NCBI RefSeq assembly: GCF_035818615.1
Contig: NZ_JAYKZY010000002.1
Location: 2,048,501-2,112,500 of the forward strand
Reading direction: 5' to 3'
Source: Sphingobium sp. CR2-8
GTDB lineage: Bacteria; Pseudomonadota; Alphaproteobacteria; Sphingomonadales; Sphingomonadaceae
DNA: 64,000 bases
The notes under the pieces were generated by a model. It made no database searches, was not told where the DNA came from, and saw only the letters and a list, made by a program, of their open reading frames with translations. The translations under genes were made by a program, and so were the position numbers. This document shows positions 53,267 through 63,488 of this stretch, piece after piece (positions within the stretch are counted from its first letter, which is position 1; every line of letters begins with the position of its first letter).

Positions 53267-53298
53267 GAAAGGCAAGTGCGCATCATGACTTTTCGATG

Positions 53299-54543
53299 TC
53301 AGTCGAAAAGGCTCAGCGGGATCGATTCCCCCATCGCCCTATAGCCGATCGGTGAGGGGTGCAGGGCGTCACCTCCGTCGTAGGCGGGCAGCAGCCTGTC
53401 GGGCCGGGCGGGATCGCGGGTCAGGCGGTCGAAATCGATCAGCGCGTCGAAATGGCCGGGCGTCCTGATCCACGCGTTCACCGCCTGCCGATCCGCTTCA
53501 TTCTGTGCATCGGCATGATAATAGCCGTTGCCGACAAAGGGCATGACGGTTGCGCCGATCACCTTGATCCCCCGGGCATGGGCGCGGGCGATAATCTGAC
53601 GATAGGCGCCGATGATGCGGGCGACGTGCGCCTGATGCGCCGCCGCGCCGACCGGCGCGTCGCGGGTCAGCATGCCCAGATCGTTGACCCCTTCCAGCAG
53701 GATCATATGCGTGACGCCCGGCTCGGCCAGCACATCGCGGTCCAGCCGCGCCAGCGCATTGGGGCCAAGGCCATCGTCGAGCAGCCGGTTGCCGCCTATG
53801 CCCTGATTGACGATGGCAGTGTCGCGATGCCGGGCATCGCTCTGGAGGCGGTGGGCGAGAATGTCGGTCCAGCGGTCGTTGCCGTTGGTGGTGGAGCCTT
53901 TGCCGTCGGTGATCGAATCGCCGATAGCCACGATCAGTTTCGCAGGCGCGCAGCGTTCGACCTCCAGCGCGGCGAGGTTGAACCAATGGTCGAAACTGGC
54001 CGCGCCGTCCATCGCCAGGTCGGTCAGGTGATCGCCCGGCAGATGCCAGGATGTCGCGCGCGAACCGGGATGCGACGTCTGTTCGGGGTCGCCGTCGTAG
54101 CGGATCGATATGGCGATATCGTCCAGCGCCGCGACGGGGAGCGAGGCGGGGTCGGACAGATAGTCCGCGCCGGGAGGCACGATGACGTCGGGCTTCCCGT
54201 CGAAGCGCAGCGATATCAGCGTGCCGGGATCGATCCGGGCGGACGACGGCGCGATCGCCTTGGCGATGCTGACGCCCGCCAGCGCCAGCGGCCGGGTTCC
54301 GGCGAAGTTGGAGATGCGTACGCGCAGGCGATTGCCGGCGATGGAGGGCCGCACGATCTGCCGCAGCGTCCGGTCGGCCAGCGTGCCTGCGGGCAGCGCC
54401 GCGTCGCCGGTGGGCTGAAATTGTGCGGAGGCCCAGCCCGCGACCCAGACGGGCGCGCAGGTCCTGGCCTGCACCGGCGTGACGATCAGCGCGAGCGGGA
54501 GGCAGGACAGGAGAGAGAGACGCATCATCGCGTTGGCTTTCAT
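53299..54543 (-). CDS. SGNH-family lipase/esterase, exported
   Basis: 414 residues from 54543, with signal peptide (MRLSLLSCLPLALIVTPVQA region). The SGNH hydrolase fold has block I AIGDSITDG (Ser), GGNRLL (Gly), EGVNDLG (Asn) and the late GDALHPSPIGY (Asp-x-x-His), thus a complete catalytic set. An N-terminal jelly-roll-like region of about 180 residues precedes it. Likely removes acyl or acetyl groups from polysaccharides outside the cytoplasm. Start uncertain among 54543, 54528 and 54525. Confidence 0.85.
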   Translation of the reverse strand: MKANAMMRLSLLSCLPLALIVTPVQARTCAPVWVAGWASAQFQPTGDAALPAGTLADRTLRQIVRPSIAGNRLRVRISNFAGTRPLALAGVSIAKAIAPSSARIDPGTLISLRFDGKPDVIVPPGADYLSDPASLPVAALDDIAISIRYDGDPEQTSHPGSRATSWHLPGDHLTDLAMDGAASFDHWFNLAALEVERCAPAKLIVAIGDSITDGKGSTTNGNDRWTDILAHRLQSDARHRDTAIVNQGIGGNRLLDDGLGPNALARLDRDVLAEPGVTHMILLEGVNDLGMLTRDAPVGAAAHQAHVARIIGAYRQIIARAHARGIKVIGATVMPFVGNGYYHADAQNEADRQAVNAWIRTPGHFDALIDFDRLTRDPARPDRLLPAYDGGDALHPSPIGYRAMGESIPLSLFD

Positions 54544-54881
54544 CAGGGTCACGGTCGGGTCACGGGTTGAAAGTTCACACCGTCGCTGCTTTGCCTTTCC
54601 CGGCCATTTTCCCATGACAGGCGCCGGGGACGCGCCAGCGACGCACCGCTTGCGCGCCTGTTACGCCACAGCGACGCACCAATGACGCGCCACCCGGGTC
54701 ACGCCGACGCGCCACTCACGTCACGCGGCGCCGCGAACATGCGGTTTCATAGCCAGGGTTGACCAAATTAAATCCAACATTGGAAGGTTTTTCTGGTGCA
54801 ATCTTCACCCTGCATCCGGCGATCCACCCAAGAAAAGGGTCGGCGTCGCCGCCGACCCCATGAGGTGTCCTTGGGGGAGGA

Positions 54882-57815
54882 TCAGAAGTTCGCCCGGATA
54901 CCGGCCAGGACCGAGGTGCCGGGATAGAAGATGGAATAGGCCGCATTGTCGTAGGCGAAGATCGTGCGGATCGGCTCGTTGGTGATGTTGAGCACATCGA
55001 CCGTCAGGCGCAGCGCCTTGTTGAAGAAGGGTAGCTGATAGCCGGCCGACAGATCGAGCTGGCCACGGGCGTCGCTGCCCAGGGCTGCGGTCCTGATGCC
55101 GTTCTGGTTCGGGCCGGTCGTTACCGTCTTGTCGTTCCAAACATAGTTCAGGCTGACGGACAGACCGCCATTTTCGTAGAAGCCCTGCAAGTTGTACGAC
55201 CATTTCGGAACGCCGGTCGCCACCAGCCGAACCCCGTTGAGGAACGAATTGGAAGACTGCTTGATATAGGTGCCGTTGGCCGAGAAGCCCAAGCCCTTCA
55301 CCAGGAAATCGAGCGGTTGGACCCAGGTCGCTTCCAGGCCGCGCAGCCTGAGCGCCTGGAGATTGACGGGGCGATTGACGTTGATCGGCAGATTTTCGAT
55401 CGCTACCCCGGTTCGCGTCGCGCGATCACGCAATGCGCCCAATTGCGTCGATTGCAGGCTCTCCAGCGGAATGTTGAGCGAACCGAAATTGACGACGCTA
55501 AGCTGGTTCTGTGTGAAGCCATCGATATTTTTCTGGAACCCCGTCACGCCGACATAGCCGATCCCGCCGGTATAATATTCGCCGCCAATGTCGATATTAT
55601 CCGACAGGAAGGGCTTGAGGCCCGGATTGCCGGCGGCCGCCTCCAGCGCGGACGGATCGGAGAAGGTGACGCCGGGCAGGATGTTGCCCGCTTCCGGCCG
55701 CGTCATCGTGCGCGATGCGGAGAAACGCAGCTTCAGATTGTCCATCGCGCTCCAGGTCACGTTGAGCGCGGGCAGGAAATTTTCATAGGTGGAGTTGGCC
55801 ACGATATCGACGATCGCGGTGCCGACCTGGCTCGGGCCGACGACATTCTGCTGGGTGCGGGCGTAGCGCATGCCCGCATTCACATCCAGATCGCGACCCA
55901 GGAAGGTGGTCTTGCCGTTGACTTCGAAATAGGCGCCCCAGACCTTTTCATCGACGTCACCCGTTGCGCCGCCGGTGACGGCCCCGCGGGCTTCGGGCGC
56001 ATTGTCGCGGAACTGGTTATAGTTGGTGGCGTCGATGATCTTCTGGAAATCGGGCCGGATGAAGGACGTATAGCCGATGTCGCCGCTCGCCAGATGACCG
56101 AAGTTGCTGACCGACATGGGCAGCAGATATTGCGAGACCTGCGCGTTGGTGATCGATCCGGTGAGACCCGCGCAGTTGGTGCCGCACACCGTCAGCTGAT
56201 AGGCTGCGCTGTTGTCGAAGGCGCGCACGAAACGCTTGGCGCGGTCATAGGCCCCGCCCAGCTTCACGTTCAGATATTCGTCGCCATAGGTCAGGTCCAG
56301 ATGCGCGCCCTGGGTTTCCGTCTTGCGACGGACGTTCTGGACGTTCTGGCGATACCATTGCCAACCAGCGGCGGGGCTGTTGAGATCGATATTCGTCGTA
56401 ATCGACGGGTAATAGCCGTCGCTATTGTCATAATAGACGTCGACGCCCGATTGCGGCGTGGTCTGGAACCCCCAGGTCGGCTGTTCGCGGAAGAAGCGGC
56501 TCTTCGACATGTTGAGGTTGGCGACGACCGTCAGCTTTTCGGTCGGCTGCCAGGTGACGCTGGGGTTGATGTTCCAGAAATGGGTCGTCTGCTTGAACAG
56601 GCTGGATTCCAGGAAGAAGGACGAGTTGGCGAAGGTGCCGCTGGTGACGACATTGTTTTCGTCCACGGTCAGACCGATCGGGACCATGCCGCCGGTCGAT
56701 TGCGGGCTGGTGCCGGGTCCGGAATTGCGGACCTGCCAGTTCATGTTGACCTTGCTATAATCGCGCTTCGACTTGGCCCAGATGCCATCGATCGCGAAGT
56801 GCAGTTCGTCGCTGGGGCGCCATTCGACCGAAGCCAGCGCCGAGATACGCGAACGATCGCCCTGCGTCAGGGTGTTGCGGCCGAGACGCGGGATCAGCGC
56901 GGTGCTGAGCTGATCGCGGGTAAGGCCCGACGTCGCGACGACATCGACCGGCTGTCCGGCGACCAGGCCGTGGCCGGTGTTGCGCGGCACGACCGAGGCG
57001 TAGCTGAAATTGTTGCCGCCAGCGTTGCGGACGCCATTGACGGTGCCCAGATCGCCGTCGGTCCAGCCAACCAATTCAAAGCCGTCGACGCGGGTCTTGG
57101 TCTTCACGCCTGCGACGCCGAGCAGGATGCCGAACGTGTCGGTGGTGTGGCTGGCGACCAGCGCGCCACGCGGGCCGATACGATCATTGGTGTCGGTATA
57201 TTGGCCCTGCGCGACGACCGTGACATGCGTGCCCGGCTTGTCGAAAGGGCGCGCATTGCGCAGGTTGACGGTGCCCGCGATGCCGCCTTCGATCGTGGAC
57301 GCGGTCGCCGACTTGGCAAGATCGAGCCGGGTGAAGAGTTCGGACGGGAAGAAGTCCAGATCGACTTCGCGGTTGCCGCCACCGCCGCCCGTCGTGCCGC
57401 CGTCGGACGCGACCGCGATCTGCGAACCGTTGAGCAGCACCTTCGAGAAGCTGGGACCAAGGCCACGGATCGCGACCTGCGTGCCTTCACCGGTAATGTC
57501 GCGGTTGAGGCGGACGCCGGGCATGCGGTTCAGGGTTTCGGCGAGGTTGGTCGCAGGCAGCTTGCCGATGTCTTCGGCGAAGATCGAGTCGCCGAAAGCG
57601 ACGGCGGCCTTCTTGGCGTTGGTAGCGCTCTGCAACGATCCGCGGATGCCGGTCACGACGATGTCGGCGACGTCGCCATCCTGCGGCGCGGCGGCCGTGG
57701 CGGCATCGGGCTGGGCCGCTGCGTCCTGGGCGAACGCGGCCTGCGCCAGGCTCAGCGAGCCGATCGCGGACGCCGCGAACAAGGCGGCACGAAAAATATG
57801 GGTGCGTGAAGACAT
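54882..57815 (-). CDS. TonB-dependent receptor
   Basis: 977 residues. Signal peptide (MSSRTHIFRAALFAASAIGS, to about residue 30), a short TonB-box-like segment DIVVTGIRGSLQSA, plug domain (NLAETLNRMPGVRLNRDITG, RGLGPSFSKVLLNG) and a 22-strand barrel ending in Phe (VLAGIRANF). The opening with 'VTGIR.SL' is typical of carbohydrate-related receptors of this group. It is leftward, immediately downstream of the hexuronate operon, with a LacI-type operator 52 bp before its start, so it is probably induced by a sugar. GAGAGGGG precedes the ATG at 57815. Confidence 0.93.
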   Translation of the reverse strand: MSSRTHIFRAALFAASAIGSLSLAQAAFAQDAAAQPDAATAAAPQDGDVADIVVTGIRGSLQSATNAKKAAVAFGDSIFAEDIGKLPATNLAETLNRMPGVRLNRDITGEGTQVAIRGLGPSFSKVLLNGSQIAVASDGGTTGGGGGNREVDLDFFPSELFTRLDLAKSATASTIEGGIAGTVNLRNARPFDKPGTHVTVVAQGQYTDTNDRIGPRGALVASHTTDTFGILLGVAGVKTKTRVDGFELVGWTDGDLGTVNGVRNAGGNNFSYASVVPRNTGHGLVAGQPVDVVATSGLTRDQLSTALIPRLGRNTLTQGDRSRISALASVEWRPSDELHFAIDGIWAKSKRDYSKVNMNWQVRNSGPGTSPQSTGGMVPIGLTVDENNVVTSGTFANSSFFLESSLFKQTTHFWNINPSVTWQPTEKLTVVANLNMSKSRFFREQPTWGFQTTPQSGVDVYYDNSDGYYPSITTNIDLNSPAAGWQWYRQNVQNVRRKTETQGAHLDLTYGDEYLNVKLGGAYDRAKRFVRAFDNSAAYQLTVCGTNCAGLTGSITNAQVSQYLLPMSVSNFGHLASGDIGYTSFIRPDFQKIIDATNYNQFRDNAPEARGAVTGGATGDVDEKVWGAYFEVNGKTTFLGRDLDVNAGMRYARTQQNVVGPSQVGTAIVDIVANSTYENFLPALNVTWSAMDNLKLRFSASRTMTRPEAGNILPGVTFSDPSALEAAAGNPGLKPFLSDNIDIGGEYYTGGIGYVGVTGFQKNIDGFTQNQLSVVNFGSLNIPLESLQSTQLGALRDRATRTGVAIENLPINVNRPVNLQALRLRGLEATWVQPLDFLVKGLGFSANGTYIKQSSNSFLNGVRLVATGVPKWSYNLQGFYENGGLSVSLNYVWNDKTVTTGPNQNGIRTAALGSDARGQLDLSAGYQLPFFNKALRLTVDVLNITNEPIRTIFAYDNAAYSIFYPGTSVLAGIRANF

Positions 57816-57866
57816 GAACAAACCCCTCTCCTGAGCGCAGCCCCCGACTATCCGGTGGGCGGTAAC

Positions 57867-57880
57867 TGGTAGCGCTATCA
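57867..57880. promoter_or_regulatory. LacI-family operator upstream of the TonB receptor
   Basis: TGGTAGCGCTATCA, a near-perfect palindrome around the central CG, matches the general LacI-family operator (TGNTANCGNTANCA-like) often found before sugar-induced TonB receptors of alphaproteobacteria. No LacI-type gene is in the window. Confidence 0.6.
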
Positions 57881-57961
57881 CTAAGACTTCAATAAACCCG
57901 GCATCGACTTTGTCAAGACATCGAAGGGAGGAAGATGGTAACGATATAGGTGACTACGTTG

Positions 57962-59428
57962 TCAGTCCCGGAAAGCGGCCAGAGCGCCACGCGCGCCCTG
58001 GGTTTCCAATATGCCGAGCCAACGTTCGAGCGACGCCCGCAGCACGTCGTCCTGCGCCAGCGCGGGCGGCACGACCGCTTCGAAACGGAGAATCGCCGCG
58101 ACGCGATCGGCCGGGTTTGCGCTATCGGCCAAGGCGGCGGCGATGGGCGTGGCGAGCGGATCGTCCACCCGATAGGACGCGCCATGGTCGTCCCGGCCGC
58201 CCTGCCAGTGGATCCAGGCGGCGACGGCGAGCGACAGGGCGTCGATCCCCTGCCCCGCCTGCAGCCGCGCGGCGATGGGGGCCAGCAGGCGCTGCGGCAG
58301 CTTCTGCGATCCGTCCATCGCGATCTGGCGGGTGCGATGGCGGAGCGTGGGATTGTCGAAACGGGCCATGAGGGCGTGGCGATAGGCGGCGACGTCGAGT
58401 TCGGGGGGCGGCGACAGCGTGGTTTGGGCTTCGTCCCAGGTCGATTCCACGAACGCGCGCGCTTCTGGCAAGGCCAGCACCTCATGGACATGGTCGATCC
58501 CGGCAAGGCCGCCGAGATAGGCGATGCCGCTATGCGCGCCGTTGAGCAAACGCAGCTTGGCTTCCTCCCAGGGCGCGACGGCGGCGGTGATTTGCACGCC
58601 CGCGCCGAAATCGGGGCGGGGGCCGCAGAAACGGTCCTCGATCACCCATTGCAGGAAGGGTTCGGTCTTCACCATCGCCTGATCCTCGACACCGATGCGC
58701 GCTGAGAGCGCCGCAATGTCTTCGGGCGTGGTCGCTGGCACGATGCGGTCGACCATGGTTTGCGGGAACGCGCCATGCTGCGCGATCCAGTCAGCAAGGG
58801 CGGCGTCATGACGGCGCGCCAGTGCCAGCACCGCGCCCCGCAGACGCGCGCCGTTATGCGGCAGATTGTCGCAACTGATCGCGGTGAAGGGCGGCAAGCC
58901 CGCTGCGCGGCGAAGGCCAAGTGCCGCGACCAGATAGCCGGGCGCCGTCTGGGGGCTGTCGAGCGACGCGAGGTCGGCGGCCATCTGCGGATCGCCCGCG
59001 ATCAGTGCCCCGGTGGCGGGATCGAGCTTATAGCCCTTTTCCGTGATGGTCAGGGTGACGATATGGGTGTCGGGCGAGGCCAGCGCGGCGATGAGCGCCT
59101 GCGGGTCTTCCGGCGCAACGATGACACGTTGCACCGCGCCGATGATCCGCGCTTCCTCTGCCGAACCGTCGCGCACCAGTATGGTGTAGAGGCCGTCCTG
59201 CAGCGCCATCTGGTCGCGCACGCCCGGCGATCGCAGCGACGCGGCGACGATGCCCCAGCGCAGGTCGCCTGCGTTGAGCGCATCGTCGAACACCGCCGCC
59301 TGATGCGCGCGGTGGAAAGCGCCGATGCCGATATGCACGACGCCGCAGGTGACGGTGGCGCGATCATAGGCGGGGCGAATGATGTCGGCGGGCAGCGCCG
59401 CCAGCGTGGCGGTGGACAGGCGGGTCAC
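57962..59428 (-). CDS. uxuB: Fructuronate reductase (mannitol dehydrogenase family)
   Basis: 488 residues of the polyol-specific long-chain dehydrogenase family: NAD-binding HIGIGAFHRAHQAAVFDD near the start, DNLPHNGARLRGAVL, and the catalytic K-x4-N-x2-H as KLRLLNGAH. Interconverts D-fructuronate and D-mannonate (tagaturonate/altronate reductase is the alternative; the linked manD favours UxuB). GTG start overlaps the uxaC stop (GTGA). Confidence 0.88.
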   Translation of the reverse strand: MTRLSTATLAALPADIIRPAYDRATVTCGVVHIGIGAFHRAHQAAVFDDALNAGDLRWGIVAASLRSPGVRDQMALQDGLYTILVRDGSAEEARIIGAVQRVIVAPEDPQALIAALASPDTHIVTLTITEKGYKLDPATGALIAGDPQMAADLASLDSPQTAPGYLVAALGLRRAAGLPPFTAISCDNLPHNGARLRGAVLALARRHDAALADWIAQHGAFPQTMVDRIVPATTPEDIAALSARIGVEDQAMVKTEPFLQWVIEDRFCGPRPDFGAGVQITAAVAPWEEAKLRLLNGAHSGIAYLGGLAGIDHVHEVLALPEARAFVESTWDEAQTTLSPPPELDVAAYRHALMARFDNPTLRHRTRQIAMDGSQKLPQRLLAPIAARLQAGQGIDALSLAVAAWIHWQGGRDDHGASYRVDDPLATPIAAALADSANPADRVAAILRFEAVVPPALAQDDVLRASLERWLGILETQGARGALAAFRD

Positions 59429-60840
59429 AGTCGGTAGGCCGCCTTGACCAGATCATAGGCCAGCGCGCTGGCGACCTCGAAAGCTTCGTCCTCCTCCAGC
59501 CGATGTTCCGCGACCAGCTGGGCGAGCCAGCCGCAATCCATGCGCCGGGCCACATCATGGCGCGCCGGGATCGACAGAAAGGCGCGGGTGTCATCGTTGA
59601 ACCCGACCGTATTGTAGAAGCCGGCGGTTTCGGTGGTGCGCTCGCGGAAACGGCGCATGCCTTCCGGACTGTCGTGGAACCACCAGGGCGGCCCCAGGCG
59701 CAGCGCGGGATAATGGCCCGCCAGCGGAGCGAGTTCGCGGGAATAGACATCCTCGTCCAGGGTGAAGAGGATCAGCGTCAGGCGCGGGTCGTTGCCATAG
59801 AGGTCGAGCAGCGGCTTCAATGCCTGCACGAATTCCCCGGCGGTCGGGATGTCGCCGCCCTTATCCTTGCCGAAACGGGCCAGCACGGCGGCGTTATGGC
59901 TGCGGTGGACGCCGGGATGGAGCTGCATCACCATGCCGTCCGCGATCGACATGCGCGCCATTTCGGTGAGCATATGGCCACGGAACAGTTCGGCTTCGCG
60001 CGCGGTGGCGGGGCCGGTCGTGACCCTGGCGTAGAGCGCCTCGATATCCGCGCGCGGCAGGTTGGCGGTAAAGGCGCTGGGGTGGCCATGATCGGTCGAG
60101 GTTGCGCCCGCTTCGCGGAAATCGGCGCGGCGCTTTTCGTGCGCGCGCAGGTATCCGTCGAAGCTGGCGGGATCTTCACCGGCCATGGCGCAGAAGCGTT
60201 GGACATTATCGATGAAGCGCGGATCGTCGGGGTCCAGCACCGGGTCGGGGCGATAGGCGGTGACGACCTTGCCGCTCCAGCCCGACGCGCGGATCGCGCG
60301 ATGATGGTCGAGCGGGTCGAGCGGCCCTTCGGTCGTGGCGATCACTTCGATATTATAGCGTTCGAACAGGGCGCGGGGCCGAAAGGCGTCGGTCTTGAGC
60401 GCCGCGTCGATGATGTCGTAATAATGGTCGGCGGTGGCCGCTTCCAGCCGCACGTCGATGCCGAAGGCTTCGGCAAACACCCAGTCCAGCCACATGCGCG
60501 ATGGCGTGCCGCGCAGCAGATGATAGCGCTCGGCAAAGCGCCGCCAGATGGCGCGCGGGTCGCTTTCCGTCGCGCTGCCGTCGACCGTGGGGACGCCGAG
60601 GTCGTCGAGCTTCACGCCCTGGCTGTAGAGCATGCGGAACACATAATGATCCGGCACGATCAGCAGGTCTGCGGGATTGGCGAAGGGTTCGTCATAGGCG
60701 AACCAGCGCGGATCGGTGTGGCCGTGCGGCGACACGATCGGCAGATCCTTGACGCTCGCATAGAGCCTGCGCGCGATGTCGCGCGTGGCCGGGTCCGAGG
60801 GGAACAGGCGATCGGGGTGCAGATGCAGGGGCTTTGTCAT
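59425..60840 (-). CDS. uxaC: Glucuronate/galacturonate isomerase
   Basis: 471 residues (usual about 470) of the uronate isomerase family: metal-binding VSPHGHTDPRWF (His-x-His), HPGVHRSHN, and late FDTVFNDDTRAF-equivalent GFNDDTRAFLSIPARHDVAR and RRMDCGWLAQLV. Converts glucuronate to fructuronate and galacturonate to tagaturonate. ATG at 60840 overlaps the transporter stop (ATGA); a longer frame upstream is only a shadow in the transporter gene. Confidence 0.95.
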   Translation of the reverse strand: MTKPLHLHPDRLFPSDPATRDIARRLYASVKDLPIVSPHGHTDPRWFAYDEPFANPADLLIVPDHYVFRMLYSQGVKLDDLGVPTVDGSATESDPRAIWRRFAERYHLLRGTPSRMWLDWVFAEAFGIDVRLEAATADHYYDIIDAALKTDAFRPRALFERYNIEVIATTEGPLDPLDHHRAIRASGWSGKVVTAYRPDPVLDPDDPRFIDNVQRFCAMAGEDPASFDGYLRAHEKRRADFREAGATSTDHGHPSAFTANLPRADIEALYARVTTGPATAREAELFRGHMLTEMARMSIADGMVMQLHPGVHRSHNAAVLARFGKDKGGDIPTAGEFVQALKPLLDLYGNDPRLTLILFTLDEDVYSRELAPLAGHYPALRLGPPWWFHDSPEGMRRFRERTTETAGFYNTVGFNDDTRAFLSIPARHDVARRMDCGWLAQLVAEHRLEEDEAFEVASALAYDLVKAAYRL

Positions 60841-62132
60841 GCGGGGGTTCCAGGAAGAGGCGCGAGGACCGGCTGGTAGCGCGGCAGGAGAAGGTGGATC
60901 ACGCCGAGCGCGATCAGATAGGCGACGGAAGCGACCATGAAGATAGGGCCGAAGCTGCCGACCGTTTCCAGGATCATGCCGGCAAACTTGGCCATCATCA
61001 TGCCGCCGATCGCACCGGACAGGCCGCCAAGGCCGACGACCGACCCGGCCATCCAGCGCGGGAAGACGTCGCCGGGCAAGGCATAGAGATTGGCGGAGAA
61101 GCCCTGATGCCCCGCACAGGCCAGGCCGATCAGGCCGACCGCGATCCACATAGACGGCGCGTGGGCGGCGAAGGCGATCGGCACGGCGCATAGTGCAGCG
61201 AGGAACATGGCGCTCTTGCGCGCGCGGTTGAGGCTCCAGCCCCGCCCCATGAAGCGCGACGAGGCCCAGCCACCCGCCACCGATCCGACATCAGCGAGCA
61301 GGTAGACCGCGATCAGCGGCGGACCGAAGTCCAGCATCTTCACGCCATATTGCTTGTTGAAGAAATCGGGCAGCCAGAAGAGGAAGGTCCACCAGACCGG
61401 ATCGATCAGGAAACGACCCGACATATAGGCCCAGGTCTGGCGATGGCGGAAGAGGGTCGCCCATTTGACGGGACGCTGCGGTTCTACGGGATCGGTTTCG
61501 ATCCAGGCCAGTTCCTCGGGCGACAGGTTCTTCTTCTCACGCGGGGTGCGGTAGAAGGTCAGCCAGGCGGCCAGCCACACCACCGTCAACAACCCGGTCA
61601 GGATGAAGGCCCAACGCCAGCCCAGCGTGACCGCGATGATCGGCACGACCAGCGGCGTCAGGATCGCGCCGACATTGGACCCCGCGTTGAAGATGCCGAT
61701 GGCGAGCGCCCGTTCCTTCTTGGGAAACCATTCGTTGGTGGCGGCGATGGCGGCGGGGAACGTCCCCGCCTCCCCCATGGCGAGCGGGATGCGGGCGATC
61801 AGCATCCCGGCCGTCGAGGTGAAGAAGATGTGCGCGATATGGCCGATCGTCCATAGCGACACGGCGAGCGCATAGCCCGCCCGCGCGCCGATCCGGTCGA
61901 TCAGGCGGCCGAAAAAGACATAGGCGATGCCGTAGCCCGCCTGAAACCAGATGGCGAGGTCGGCATAGCCGCTCTCGCTCCAGTTATAGCGGGACTGAAG
62001 GTCGGGCTTGAGCGTCGGCAGGACCAACCTGTCGACATAGCTCAGCACGACCGCGGCAAAGAGCAGGCCGCAGACGATCCAGCGGATTTTGCCGGAGGGT
62101 TTGGGGATGGCGCTATTCATTGGCTCAGTCAC
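60837..62132 (-). CDS. Hexuronate MFS transporter (ExuT-like)
   Basis: 431 residues, 12 helices, of the anion:cation symporter branch of the MFS: RWIVCGLLFAAVVLSYVDRL (helix 1 with the D/R pair), RIPLAMGEAGTFPAAIAATN and EWFPKKERALAIGIFNAGSN, as in ExuT/GudP. Imports glucuronate or galacturonate with protons. The start is GTG 62132 or ATG 62120; neither has a strong ribosome site. A hairpin repeat lies between it and manD, so it may have reduced or separate expression. Confidence 0.9.
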   Translation of the reverse strand: MTEPMNSAIPKPSGKIRWIVCGLLFAAVVLSYVDRLVLPTLKPDLQSRYNWSESGYADLAIWFQAGYGIAYVFFGRLIDRIGARAGYALAVSLWTIGHIAHIFFTSTAGMLIARIPLAMGEAGTFPAAIAATNEWFPKKERALAIGIFNAGSNVGAILTPLVVPIIAVTLGWRWAFILTGLLTVVWLAAWLTFYRTPREKKNLSPEELAWIETDPVEPQRPVKWATLFRHRQTWAYMSGRFLIDPVWWTFLFWLPDFFNKQYGVKMLDFGPPLIAVYLLADVGSVAGGWASSRFMGRGWSLNRARKSAMFLAALCAVPIAFAAHAPSMWIAVGLIGLACAGHQGFSANLYALPGDVFPRWMAGSVVGLGGLSGAIGGMMMAKFAGMILETVGSFGPIFMVASVAYLIALGVIHLLLPRYQPVLAPLPGTPA

Positions 62133-62145
62133 CCGCCCATACCAC

Positions 62146-62217
62146 CCATATCCGTTCGCCCTGCGCCTGCCAAAGGGCGCGCGCGCGCTTCGACAGGCTC
62201 AGCACGAACGGATATGG
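62146..62217. repeat. Sphingomonad-type intergenic hairpin repeat 2
   Basis: CCATATCCGTTCG at 62146-62158 is an exact complement of CGAACGGATATGG at 62205-62217; inner arms continue with CCTGCGCCTG / CAGGCTCAG. Same family as 32222-32309. Located inside the hexuronate operon between manD and the transporter. Confidence 0.8.
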
Positions 62218-62262
62218 ATGCCGTGAAAAACGACAGATCAACGGACGCCCCAATCACCCCGA

Positions 62263-63474
62263 TCACCAATTGAACATGGTGCCGTCTTCCAGCCGGTTCA
62301 CCGGCAAGAAGGCGCGATTATATTCATATTTGGCGGCCAGTTCCTCGTCGATGTCGACACCCAGGCCCGGCGCTTCGCCCGGATGCATCGCCCCGTCGGC
62401 GAAGGTGTAGGCGTGGGGGAAGACCGCGTCGGTTTCGGGCGTGTGGCGCATATATTCCTGCACCCCGAAATTCGGGATCGACAGGTCGAAATGGAGCGCG
62501 GCGGCCATGCAGACCGGCGACAGGTCGGTCGCGCCATGGCAGCCGGTACGCACCTGATACAGGTCGGCGAGGTTCGCGATCTTGCGCAGGTGGCTGATGC
62601 CGCCCGCATGGACCACGGTGGCGCGGATATAGTCGATCAGCTGGTTTTCGATCAGTTCGCGGCAATCGTGAATTGAGTTGAAGATTTCGCCCACGGCCAA
62701 AGGCGTGGTGGTGTGCTGGCGGATCAGCTTGAAGGCTTCCTGATTTTCGGCGGGCGTCGCGTCCTCCAGCCAGAAGGGGCGATATTCTTCCAGATCCTTG
62801 CCCAGGCGACCGGCCTCGATCGGGGTCAGGCGGTGGTGGATGTCGTGCAGCAGATGCACGTCCCAGCCAAGCGCTTCGCGCGCAGCCTTGAACAGTTCGG
62901 GCACCACACGCATGTATTTGCTGGTGTTCCAGACATTTTCCGTCGGCAGGTCGGCGTCGGCCGGTTCGTAGAAATATTTGTCTTTCGACACGCCATAGGT
63001 GGACGCCATGCCCGGCACGCCGCACTGGATGCGGATCGCCTTGTACCCCTGCGCCTGATATTCCAGCGCGACCTTGACCGTATCCTCGATCGTGGTGCCG
63101 TTGGCGTGACCATAGACCATCACGCTCTCGCGGCTCGCGCCGCCCAGCAGCTGATAGACCGGCAGGCCGGCCAGCTTGCCCTTGATGTCCCAGAGCGCGG
63201 TGTCGACGGCGGCGATGGCCGACATCGTTACCGGGCCGCGACGCCAATAGGCGCCTTTGTAGAGATACTGCCAGATATCCTCGATCCGGTGCGCGTCCCG
63301 GCCGATCAGGCAGGGAATGACATGGTCCTGCAAATAGCTGGCGACCGAGAGTTCGCGGCCGTTGAGCGTCGCGTCACCCAGGCCGTACACACCGTCTTCG
63401 GTGATGATCTTGAGCGTGACGAAATTGCGGCCGGGCGAGGTGACGATAACTTTTGCATCAATGATTTTAGGCAT
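62263..63474 (-). CDS. manD: D-mannonate dehydratase (enolase superfamily)
   Basis: 403 residues, starting [18 protein letters not shown]. Residues equal to those of the characterised Novosphingobium ManD, shifted by one: Arg148, Tyr160 (STYG), metal ligands Asp211 (LHDIHHR), Glu237 ([10 protein letters not shown]) and Glu263 (VGEIFNS), with His213 beside them. It dehydrates D-mannonate to 2-keto-3-deoxygluconate and so takes the place of UxuA. Start 63474 has AGGACTG upstream; 14 bp after the glycosidase stop. Confidence 0.95.
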   Translation of the reverse strand: MPKIIDAKVIVTSPGRNFVTLKIITEDGVYGLGDATLNGRELSVASYLQDHVIPCLIGRDAHRIEDIWQYLYKGAYWRRGPVTMSAIAAVDTALWDIKGKLAGLPVYQLLGGASRESVMVYGHANGTTIEDTVKVALEYQAQGYKAIRIQCGVPGMASTYGVSKDKYFYEPADADLPTENVWNTSKYMRVVPELFKAAREALGWDVHLLHDIHHRLTPIEAGRLGKDLEEYRPFWLEDATPAENQEAFKLIRQHTTTPLAVGEIFNSIHDCRELIENQLIDYIRATVVHAGGISHLRKIANLADLYQVRTGCHGATDLSPVCMAAALHFDLSIPNFGVQEYMRHTPETDAVFPHAYTFADGAMHPGEAPGLGVDIDEELAAKYEYNRAFLPVNRLEDGTMFNW

Positions 63475-63488
63475 ATGTGCAGTCCTGT

